From Candidatus Nanohaloarchaea archaeon (GTDB taxonomy: Archaea; EX4484-52; GLR71), in assembly GCA_030594675.1 (NCBI GenBank), contig JAUVES010000053.1, positions 1-5,392 on the forward strand: 5,392 bases of DNA, written 5' to 3'. Shown in pieces: positions 1 to 5,392 of the stretch. Made by a program: the position numbers and the translations under genes. The notes below the pieces were generated by a model. The model saw nothing but the letters and a program-made list of their open reading frames with translations. It searched no databases and was not told the DNA's origin. Position 1 is the first letter of the stretch; each line of letters starts with the position of its first letter.

Positions 1-1
1 A

Positions 2-415
2 TTTGAGATACATATTATTGTCTTAAATCCAGTAACATATCTTCGGGATGGAGATGTTTGGACTGTTTCGTTTGATACTATCGGTTCTGCTGATTTAAGC
101 ATTGATTCACCAAATTCCGGCTGGACTGAGTTTCTGTCTGACGATAATGAAACCTTTGATGAGATGAGGTTTTTGGATATCAAGTGCGGAAATGTTTCTC
201 TGAAAAACAGATTAAAATTGATTGGCTTTGATAACCAGACTTATGATTATAACAACCTCTCAGACTCAGATACTCTTGACGTCCGGCAGCTTATCATAGA
301 GAATTATTCCTGTCCTGATGCAGGTTATTTATCCAACTATATGATTAATGCAGGGTACGCAACCCTCCGGTTTGTTTTCGAGAACGAGAACGCCACTGTG
401 ACAGATTATGCATAT
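2..415 (+). other. N-terminal beta-rich extracellular domain, truncated by the window edge
   Basis: Residues 1-138. The segment around residues 36-66 (SPNSGWTEFL, then FLDIKCGNVSLKN) and the segment NYSCPDAGYL near 101-110 resemble a domain seen in archaeal surface proteins, where it precedes further beta modules; this resemblance is from memory. Cys62 and Cys104 could form the only disulfide. The C-terminal strands (TLRFVFENENATVTDYAYDP, residues 121-140) fit a beta-sandwich edge. Sequons at Asn49, Asn64 and elsewhere place it outside the cell. Codons here favour T in the third position. The function is unknown; its beginning lies upstream of the window. Residues 139-200 that follow are a polar Ser/Thr/Asn-rich linker without recognisable features. 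Confidence 0.55.
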
Positions 416-3400
416 GACCCTGTCCAGGAGAAAATATATAATTTTTCAGGGATTACAAATCCCGGTTCTACGCACAGGGCAAATAGAGGGTATTGTCGCA
501 CTGAATCTTCCACATATTCAGCTCCTACATCATTTAGTGAGGTTGGAGAACATGAGTTTTCAACAGGCCAATACGATAATATAACCTCATCTGATAACGA
601 ATATGCTGTTTATACTTTTGATGAGCCTGATCAGGATACCGGTCAGGCGTATACTTATCCCTATAATAGATTCAGGTTTAAGATTGATGAACCTCCTGAA
701 GTCATAACCAACCTGACATTATACTGGGAGGGCTATACAACAAGCACAGATACGGGACCTGGCAATGGGGACAGATATTTTTATATCTGGAATTTCACTT
801 CCACTTCATGGAAAGAGTTAGCCAACGGCAACTATGATGAAGGGGTTGAGAATACTTTTAATGTAGTTCTTGATAATTCTACAGAATTTTCTGATGTTAT
901 TGATTCTTCTGGCTACCTGTACCTTTATGTTGATTCAAACGATAGGGGAGCATATATATATGTTACAGATATGCCTTTTTGTCTGAATTTATATTCCTTT
1001 GACGGGGAGAACTTCCATAATCAAGGCTTGTTTTTAAGGGAGGCAAAAGACAAAGAAAATGAAAAAGATGATGTTCTGGAGATTCCTGCTAATAGCAAAC
1101 CTCTAATAAAAATCGGGCAGGAGGTGGAATACGAGGAGACATTTGTAAATTCAATTTATATTCTTGTTACAGATACAAATGGGGAGGAAAATATAACAAC
1201 AATATCTCTTCCGGTAAATGTAAGCAACAGGCCTTTGTCTGCAATATTCTCTGATGATGACGAACGTCTTGGATTTAAGTATGGAGAATATGCATTCATT
1301 GAGTTTGAAGAATTTCCTGAATTAAAGGAAAATTACACAAGAAAAATAGAGGTTGTTGGAATTGGATATTCTGTTCTTCAAGAAGGTCACCCTGATTTTG
1401 AGCCTTCTTTAAATGAAAGCAGTTTCAATGAAAAGATAAACGATATCAAGTATTTTATTTCTTCATCAGAACGAAAACAACAGATAAGACCATTCTTATT
1501 AGTGTTTTCAGCACTTGCTGTAATTTATCTTATTCGTTATCTGTTTGTCATAAGGTATGCAGGCCAGTATAAGATTGTGCTTGTGTTTATGTCCGTTTTG
1601 TTGATCATCATTCCAATAGCTTATGCAACAAACTGGGATGCAATAATCGCAACTGATTATGTTTATGTAACGGTTACTTATAATGATGCTGAGTATCCTC
1701 AGTATTCGCAGAACCAGACAAATTCCACCGAAGCCGGAGAAGATATATTATTCAGCCTCTACTGGCAGGATAATGTCCAGCTTGCCGGCTACATTTTCAG
1801 CATTGACAATGGTACCGGGACATTTACGAATGATTCTTTTGTGGTGATGAGCGGTGAGGATAACTGGTCCAATGTTACGAAAAGTGTTAATTCTACTATT
1901 GGTTCGGCGATACAATGGCGTATCTATGCGAATGATACAGCAGGGAACATGAATGTTTCGCTGGTTTACAGTTTCCAGACAACGGACACAGTCCCACCAA
2001 CAATCACAATCAATTTCCCGCTAAACCAGACATATAACACCGATTCAGTCTGGTTCAACCTAACCATAGACGAAGACGGCTCGTGGTGCGGTTACTCTTT
2101 GGACGGCGCACCAAACACAACCATGGACGGCAGCGCTGCAATATGGTACAAACAAAACTCAACAATGGCAGAAGGCAGCCATTATGTGACATTTTCCTGC
2201 AACGACACATTGGGCAACATGAACTCATCCGCGATAGCAGAATATTTCACAGTAGACACAACCCCTCCCCAAATCTCCAACCCCAAACCAACCAACAATA
2301 CAATCATAAGCGGGGGAAACAAATCCCTGACATACGGAGTATCAACAGACGAAACAGCAGAATGCAGGTACTCCAGCCAGCCAGCACAAAATTTCGCTGA
2401 TATGACTCCGTTCACAAACACAGATTCAGCAACACACGCCACAACTTTAACAGACCTCACAGCCGGCCAGACCTACAACTACTACATAAAATGCAACGAC
2501 ACATTCGGATACATAACCGCAGATGACTATCACATCCATTTCAATGTCTCGAACAACTGGTGGTGGGACGGGAAAGACGCTTGGGAAGATTACTACGGAA
2601 ACAACTGGACAGGGATTGCTAGGTCAGACAATATAAATGTCAGCGACAGTGACGTAAAACTCGCGGGAGCGGTTTCAGGGTGGACAGTGGGCTCCGGCAC
2701 CGATGGCTGGCAGGGCAATGCAGTATTCAGAGACATTGTTGTCGGAAACAGCCATATCGATACTTTTGGCGCAGCAACTGGTGCTGACGACATCACGTGG
2801 TGGGAGAACAACGGCACAGGAGGAGGCTGGGCAGAGACTACAATTGACGCTGTGTTTAACGGCGCCCGTTCAGTCTACGCCGCAGATATTGACGGCGACG
2901 GCGACCTTGACGTGCTCGGCGCAGCATATTATGCTCACGACATCACATGGTGGGAGAACAACGGCACAGGAGGAGGCTGGGCAGAGACCACAATTGACGC
3001 TGAGTTTGAGGGCGCCCGTTCAGTCTACGCCGCAGATATTGACGGCGACGGCGACCTTGACGTGCTCGGCGCAGCATGGGCCGCTGACGACATCACATGG
3101 TGGGAGAACAACGGCACAGGAGGAGGCTGGGCAGAGACTACAATTGACGGGGATTTTAGCCACGCGCTTTCAGTCTACGCCGCAGATATTGACGGCGACG
3201 GCGACCTTGACGTGCTCGGCGCAGCAGAGGGTGCTAACGACATCACGTGGTGGGAGAACAACGGCACAGGAGGAGGATGGGCAGAGACCACAATTAACGG
3301 GGATTTTGCCAACGCCCATTCAGTCTACGCCGCAGATATTGACGGCGATGGAGATATCGACGTGCTCGGCGCAGCATCGGCCGCTGATGACATCACGTGG

Positions 3401-5392
3401 TGGGAGAACAACGGCACAGGAGGAGGATGGGCAGAGACCACAATTAACGCGGATTTTGACGGCGCCCGTTCAGTCTACGCCGCAGATATTGACGGCGACG
3501 GTGACCTCGACGTACTCGGCGCAGCATATGATGCTCACGACATCACATGGTGGGAGAACAACGGCACAGGAGGAGGATGGGCAGAGACCACAATTGACGG
3601 GAGTTTTGCAAGCGCCCATTCAGTCTACGCCGCAGATATTGACGGCGACGGTGACCTCGACGTACTCGGCGCAGCATATGATGCTCACGACATCACATGG
3701 TGGGAGAACAACGGCACAGGAGGAGGATGGGCAGAGACTACAATTGACGGGGGTTTTGCCAACGCCGCTTCAGTCTACGCCGCAGATATAGGAAACGCTT
3801 ACATAAAACTTTCACAGGAAATGTATGGGTACATGGAGACAGGAAACCTGACATCGGTCTCAAAACATACTGACGGCATCTGGACAAACATAACCATAAA
3901 CGCGTCAATACCCGCGGGAACAAATGTTTCTATATATGTAAACACTTCAGACGACGGGATTGTATGGTCCGGCGAAGTGCTTGTAAAAGAGAACGCGTCC
4001 TCCAACGTAAATTACGCGATACCCACGGCAAACCGGGAAAGCTATATGAAATGGAAACTGGTATTAAACACCAACAGCACGAGGAAGACCCCGCTGATTT
4101 ATGACATCACAACATACACTGGCTACAGTCCTTCAGCAAACCTGACCTCAAGCCCGGTAACTCCTTCTTCTGCCGCAAACTGGGACAAATTCTACGCAAA
4201 CGACACGGTCCCGGCAGCAGAGGGAGCCAACATCTCATACAAAATCCTGAATGCAACAGACAACACAACCAAATGCACAATAACCTCTTCGCAGGCATCC
4301 TCAGGCTATGATATTTCGTCGTGCGCATCCGGTCTGACATCAATAAGACTATTTGCTAACCTGACAACAACAAACACCTCAAACACCCCAGCCCTCCACG
4401 ACTGGAATGTCACCTGGACAGCATCCGCAGCCCTAATAATCACAATCCAATCGCCACAAAACCAGTCCTACAACACCCAGTCCATCTGGTTCAATGTCAC
4501 CCTCAACGAACTAGGCGACTGGTGCGGCTATTCACTCGACGGCGCCCCCAACATCACCATGACAAACTCCTCCGGCAACTGGAACAACCAGACAACAGTT
4601 AGTGAATCCAGCCACAACGTAACCTTCTCCTGCAACGACACCGCAGGCAACATGAACTCATCCGCCATCACAGAATACTTCAAAGTCGACATAACATACC
4701 CAAAATACACAGAATTTAACCCGGCAAATGAGTCTATATTTTCCAAGAACGCAGAAATCAACTTCAACGTCAGCGCAGATGAAAACACAAACATGACAGT
4801 TTACTACTGGAACTCCTCAAATACCTACACACTGACAAACACCTCATACACCCTGCTGCCGCAAAACACATCTTCTCCACTGCCAACCGGCGCATACAAC
4901 TGGAACTTCACAGTCTGCGACCCGGCAGGATTATGTAATGAATCATCCACATACAGTTTCAGTGTCCACGGCGGACTTAAATATAATGAATTCAAGGGAA
5001 CCGGCGCAACAACAAACCTTGACTTCATCTCAGGAGATGCAAACATATCAGATCTCATACTTGAGACAACCCATGGCTTCATCAACTGGACACAGAACGT
5101 AACTCTAAACAACACCTATGACCTTGACACAGCAATTGACGTAACATACAACAAAATCTTTGTAAATACGACCAGATATCCAAACTTAAACAAACCAGCG
5201 CACCTTACAATGCAGAACCTCAACTTCGGGGGCGTAAAAATCCTGAAAGATGGCGCAGACTGCCCCTCATCAATCTGCCAGAACATAACCTGGGACACAC
5301 AGGCCGGCCTCCTGGAATTCGACGTGACTGAATTCTCCGAATATGAAGCAGCAGAAGCCAACCAGTCGAAAATAGACAACAACAAAACAGGC
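2..5392 (+). CDS. Giant multidomain cell-surface glycoprotein, partial at both ends
   Basis: A single frame stays open for 1,797 codons across the entire window, so the true start lies upstream and the stop downstream. The translation is coherent throughout: beta-sandwich modules, an internal pair of transmembrane helices (residues 497-517 and 525-541), Ig/FN3-like modules, an FG-GAP/VCBS propeller (907-1263), jelly-roll-like modules and an archaeal-type C-terminal domain. About 80 N-X-S/T sequons, few Cys, and abundant Asn, Thr and Ser indicate an extracellular N-glycosylated protein. Beta-propeller and Ig modules of this kind usually serve adhesion or glycan binding; that function is inferred, since no catalytic motif is visible. 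The organism is probably a DPANN-type archaeon. GC content and codon choice differ strongly between the first ~650 residues and the rest. An alternative reading is two adjacent genes fused in frame near residue 520. Coding status is very secure; the exact role is not. Confidence 0.93.
602..967 (+). other. Beta-sandwich (jelly-roll-like) domain
   Basis: Residues 201-322. Alternating hydrophobic strands are visible: AVYTF, NRFRFKI, ITNLTLYWEGY, RYFYIWNF, NTFNVVLD, GYLYLYVDS and AYIYVTD. The order and the Trp/Tyr-rich strands (LYWEGY, FYIWNFTSTSW) resemble carbohydrate-binding or discoidin-like beta-sandwiches in secreted archaeal and bacterial proteins. Such a domain would lie outside the cell and bind glycan or protein, but no specific ligand residues can be named. 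Sequons occur in strands and loops (NLT, NFT, NST). No Cys is present. This is a fold-level call only; a generic Ig-like domain is the main alternative. Confidence 0.45.
968..1381 (+). other. Membrane-proximal beta domain with a DG and GYS pattern
   Basis: Residues 323-460. It opens with a strand pattern FCLNLYSFDGENF, passes through an acidic and basic loop (EAKDKENEKDD, residues 347-357) and a strand SIYILVTDTNGEENIT. It then shows the spaced pattern DDDERLGFKYGEYAFIEFEEFP followed by RKIEVVGIGYS. The last pattern (D-x-R-L near a short loop, then a phenylalanine-rich strand, then R-x-I-x-V-x-G-x-GY) resembles a conserved block in secreted proteins of diverse prokaryotes that ends in GYY or GYS; this comparison is from memory. 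The domain lies just before the first transmembrane helix, as a membrane-proximal ectodomain. Residues 461-496 form a polar, charged stalk ending in ERKQQIR. Confidence 0.35.
1490..1552 (+). other. Transmembrane helix 1
   Basis: Residues 497-517 (PFLLVFSALAVIYLIRYLFV and the following Ile) form a long hydrophobic stretch bounded by ERKQQIR before and RYAGQYK after. An extracellular domain followed by one helix and a short Arg/Tyr-rich tail is the standard ending of a C-terminally anchored surface protein. Here, however, no stop follows and the frame continues. Arg512 sits within the helix, which is tolerable near the interface. Basic residues flank both sides, so the charge rule does not settle orientation. 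The glycosylated domains on both sides favour an outside N-terminus. Confidence 0.75.
1574..1627 (+). other. Transmembrane helix 2 or internal signal peptide with Ala-Tyr-Ala motif
   Basis: Residues 525-542 (IVLVFMSVLLIIIPIAYA) follow Lys524 and end in Ala540-Tyr541-Ala542, a textbook AxA site for signal peptidase I, then TNWD. Lys plus a ~14-residue hydrophobic core plus Pro538 plus AxA is the classic layout of an N-terminal signal peptide, yet here it lies over 520 residues into the frame. Possible in-frame starts are GTG at 1577, GTG at 1583 and ATG at 1589. All would exclude Lys524, and none has a ribosome binding site at good spacing, so independent initiation is not supported by what I see. 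Together with helix 1 it makes a hairpin with a seven-residue cytoplasmic loop, or it is cleaved to release the downstream part. Confidence 0.65.
1640..1981 (+). other. Ig-like beta-sandwich module directly after the signal-like segment
   Basis: Residues 547-660. Visible strands include DYVYVTVTY, DILFSLYWQDN, AGYIFSIDNGTG, SFVVMSG, IQWRIYANDTAGNMN and LVYSFQT. The phrase WRIYANDTAGNMN followed by a strand and a TDTVPP linker is the ending of a recurring Ig-like module I associate with archaeal surface proteins: the Asp-Thr-x-Gly-Asn turn precedes the last strand. It has no Cys and about nine sequons (NQT, NST, NGT, NDS, NWS, NVT, NST, NDT, NVS). Codon usage still matches the AT-rich upstream part, although the module lies after the putative protein-fusion junction. 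Its role is probably that of a spacer or adhesive stalk domain. Confidence 0.6.
1982..2260 (+). other. Cys-paired Ig-like module, copy A
   Basis: Residues 661-753. It begins with the inter-domain linker TDTVPPTITINFP and carries WFNLTIDEDGSWCGYSLDGAPN, then TFSCNDTLGNMNSSAI and EYFTVDTTPP. Cys696 and Cys733 probably form the sandwich disulfide. A near-duplicate lies at residues 1477-1566 (copy B), with the same Cys spacing to within one residue and a 20-nt identical stretch (2213-2232 against 4646-4665). The TxxPP linkers at both ends show the usual beads-on-a-string arrangement. From here onward codons end mainly in C or A, unlike the preceding modules. Probable role: stalk or adhesive domain outside the cell. 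Confidence 0.7.
2261..2551 (+). other. Fibronectin-III/Ig-like module
   Basis: Residues 754-850. After the TPPQISNPKP linker come strands KSLTYGVSTDETAECRYS, a Thr-rich loop, and THATTLTDLTAGQTYNYYIKCNDTFG. The L-T-x-G-Q-T-Y-x-Y-Y-x-K-C motif is the typical FN3-style F/G strand region, and the C-R-Y-S strand is the matching partner. Cys788 and Cys831 are likely bonded. This arrangement (Ala-Glu-Cys-Arg-Tyr-Ser paired with Tyr-Lys-Cys) recurs in archaeal surface proteins as far as I recall. It links the Ig module upstream to the aromatic linker ahead of the propeller. No binding function can be assigned. Confidence 0.6.
2552..2719 (+). other. Aromatic-rich linker leading into the propeller
   Basis: Residues 851-906. 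It starts NNWWWDGKDAWEDYYGNNW, with three consecutive Trp and further Trp/Tyr. It then has a probable strand turn SDNINVSDSDVKLAG and a Gly-rich stretch GWTVGSGTDGWQG. It may be the first strands of a beta-sandwich whose remainder follows the propeller (from GNAYIKLS at residue 1264), since DVKLAG and YIKLSQ are similar strands on either side. That split-domain idea is speculative. Exposed Trp residues could also bind glycans. It contains no repeats of its own. Confidence 0.4.
2720..3790 (+). other. FG-GAP/VCBS-type calcium-binding beta-propeller, probably seven-bladed
   Basis: Residues 907-1263. Each blade reads ITWWENNGTGGGWAETTI, a variable turn, SVYAADIDGDGDLDVLGAA and a second variable turn. 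The D-x-D-G-D-G-D-x-D loops (starting at residues 962, 1012, 1062, 1112, 1162 and 1212) are the calcium-binding loops of the FG-GAP/VCBS family, also seen in integrin alpha subunits. There are seven WWEN segments and six intact loops. A degenerate loop segment in front (907-929, AVFRDIVVGNSHIDTFGAAT then GAD) lacks the acidic residues but aligns without gaps to SVYAADIDGDGDLDVLGAAY. The last unit stops after ADI. The front half and rear half thus complement each other, as expected for Velcro closure of a seven-bladed ring. Role: extracellular adhesion or ligand display, inferred from the family. Confidence 0.85.
2789..3790 (+). repeat. 150-bp in-frame tandem repeat, seven units (last one incomplete)
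   Basis: Units begin at 2789, 2939, 3089, 3239, 3389, 3539 and 3689 with an exact 150-bp period (50 residues) and no indels. The seventh breaks down after about 100 bp. DNA identity is very high outside two short windows: codons 20-27 and 47-50 of each unit. Synonymous markers split the array: units 1-3 use GGC before the WAETT tryptophan while units 4-7 use GGA, and the loops of units 5 and 6 share GGT-GAC-CTC-GAC-GTA. The stretch 3469-3588 is identical over 120 nt to 3619-3738, marking the newest duplication or conversion. Because the period is divisible by three, the other frames also stay open as spurious repeats. Confidence 0.97.
3791..4126 (+). other. Jelly-roll/discoidin-like beta-sandwich after the propeller
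   Basis: Residues 1264-1375. It starts GNAYIKLSQEMYGYMETGNLTS, continues IWTNITINASIPAGTNVSIYVNTSDDGIVWSG, then MKWKLVLNTNSTRKTPLIYDITTY. The sequence of a GYMETGNLTS strand, a W-x-x-I-x-x-N-A-x-x-P-x-G-T strand pair, an S-x-D-x-x-W-S loop and an ending K-W-x-L-x-L-x-T-x-x-x-x-x-T-P-x-I-x-D matches a module common in prokaryotic secreted proteins, where it resembles discoidin or laminin-G-like sandwiches. No Cys is present. Sequons are dense. It probably acts as a glycan-binding or spacer domain. Its first strand follows the truncated last propeller unit without a linker. Confidence 0.6.
4127..4429 (+). other. Second jelly-roll-like module with a Cys pair
   Basis: Residues 1376-1476. Key parts are SSAANWDKFYANDTVP, ANISYKILNATDNTTKC, DISSCASGLTSIRLFANLTT and TPALHDWNVTW. 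The ending I-R-L-x-A-N-L-T-T-x-x-x-S-x-T-P-x-L-H-D-W parallels the ending of the preceding module (K-W-K-L-V-L-N-T ... T-P-L-I-Y-D), so the two modules are likely related copies of one fold. Cys1425 and Cys1441 may be bonded. The type is familiar from archaeal surface proteins, where it commonly stands next to Ig-like modules, as it does here. No active-site residues are seen; a structural or glycan-binding role is inferred. Confidence 0.6.
4430..4699 (+). other. Cys-paired Ig-like module, copy B
   Basis: Residues 1477-1566. It closely repeats copy A (residues 661-753): LIITIQSPQNQSYNTQSIWFN, then DWCGYSLDGAPNITM, TFSCNDTAGNMNSSAI and EYFKVDITYP. Cys1508 and Cys1544 are 36 residues apart (37 in copy A). 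The DNA is also similar, with identical runs at 4628-4641 (matching 2195-2208) and 4646-4665 (matching 2213-2232), so this is a within-gene duplication rather than convergence. The offset between the copies is 2,433 bp, a multiple of three. Role: stalk or adhesive domain. Confidence 0.7.
4700..4972 (+). other. Ig-like module
   Basis: Residues 1567-1657. It begins KYTEFNPANESIFSKNAEINFNVSADE, has a YYWNSSNTYTLTNTSYTLL central part and ends GAYNWNFTVCDPAGLCNESSTYSFSV. The ending F-T-V-C-D-x-A-G-x-C-N-E-S-S-x-Y-S-F corresponds to the CNDTAGN turn of copies A and B, with Cys1639 and Cys1645 six residues apart and able to close a small loop. The sequon count is about eight. It is the last sandwich before the C-terminal domain. 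Fold-level call only. Confidence 0.55.
4973..5392 (+). other. Archaeal-type C-terminal domain with CPSSIC motif, truncated by the window edge
   Basis: Residues 1658-1797. Features in order: YNEFKGTGATTNLDFI, ISDLILETTHGFINWTQNVTL, DLDTAIDVTYNKIFVNTT, LNKPAHLTMQNLNF, VKILKDGADCPSSICQNITW and GLLEFDVTEFSEYEAAEA. The block LNKPAHLT, then ILKDG-x-x-C-P-S-S-I-C, then L-x-F-x-V-T-x-F-S-x-Y is one I recall near the C-terminal part of many uncharacterised archaeal surface proteins, often before a low-complexity stalk and membrane anchor. Cys1754 and Cys1759 would form a tight loop. The final residues (ANQSKIDNNKTG) are polar and probably start a linker; the stop and any anchor lie outside the window. 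The function is unknown. Confidence 0.55.

Noticed and set aside
1557..1604. ATG at 1557 preceded by AAGG-like sequence as the start of a separate downstream gene
   Set aside because: It is in frame 3 and reaches a TGA after about 15 codons, so it cannot encode the signal-like segment or the downstream modules.
2083..2400. A 105-codon plus-strand open frame
   Set aside because: It overlaps Ig-like copy A and the FN3 module in a different frame, has an Arg/Gln/His-rich composition with no recognisable motif, and is a shadow of the main gene.
2789..3790. Diversity-generating retroelement target or CRISPR-like array
   Set aside because: The variable windows are not concentrated on adenine-containing codons, and no template repeat or reverse transcriptase lies in the window. 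The repeat is coding, in frame and 150 bp with no spacers, so it is a protein repeat.
2703..3791. A 362-codon open frame on the plus strand with a tandem 50-residue repeat
   Set aside because: It lies one base out of phase with the propeller frame. It is open only because the 150-bp period is a multiple of three, so any stop-free unit stays stop-free. Its residues are low-complexity Thr/Gln/Ala/Arg without a fold, whereas the real frame encodes clear FG-GAP/VCBS blades and continues on both sides.
4528..5385. Consecutive minus-strand open frames (4528-4794, 4825-5115, 5116-5385) and others at 2182-2460 and 3738-4343
   Set aside because: They are antisense to strongly patterned coding sequence, lack homologous-looking motifs, and arise from the A/C-ending codons of the plus strand, which seldom create reverse-strand stops.

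Overview
The whole window is one uninterrupted plus-strand reading frame. Frame 2 runs from base 2 to base 5392 (1,797 codons) with no in-frame stop, no start inside the window that is better than reading straight through, and no terminator. The window is therefore an internal slice of one giant secreted or membrane-anchored surface protein. There is no intergenic DNA, no RNA gene, no promoter and no mobile element. The shorter open frames on both strands are shadows of this gene. Residue numbers below count from base 2.

The style suggests an archaeon, most likely a DPANN-type lineage (Woesearchaeota, Pacearchaeota or relatives). It is built of chained beta-sandwich modules, has roughly 80 N-X-S/T glycosylation sequons, very few Cys (often paired within a module), and recurring phrases such as CNDTAGNMNSSA, WCGYSLDGAPN and ILKDG-C-PSSIC. 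I recognise these from memory of archaeal surface proteins. The lineage is an inference and I could not search for it.

Layout: (1) residues 1-460, AT-rich, at least three beta-rich extracellular domains. (2) Residues 497-542, two hydrophobic helices separated by a short basic loop. The second looks like a signal peptide and ends in an Ala-Tyr-Ala cleavage motif. This is where two proteins appear to have been joined head to tail: an anchored one ending in TM1, and a secreted one starting at the signal-like segment. (3) Residues 547-850, three Ig/FN3-like modules. Codon usage changes abruptly near residue 660. (4) Residues 851-906, an aromatic-rich linker. (5) Residues 907-1263, an FG-GAP/VCBS beta-propeller encoded by an exact 150-bp tandem repeat: seven WWEN units, six intact DIDGDGD calcium loops, and one degenerate half-unit at the front that probably closes a seven-bladed ring. 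(6) Residues 1264-1476, two jelly-roll-like modules. (7) Residues 1477-1657, two more Ig-like modules, the first a near-duplicate of the module at 661-753. (8) Residues 1659-1797, a recognisable archaeal C-terminal-type domain with a CPSSIC motif, cut by the window edge.

Taken together the protein looks like a long glycosylated stalk displaying a calcium-binding propeller, suited to adhesion, cell-cell contact or polysaccharide binding at the cell surface. I see no enzyme active site. The main points of interest are the internal signal-peptide junction, the composition shift inside one gene, and the tandem propeller whose changes are confined to two short windows per blade.
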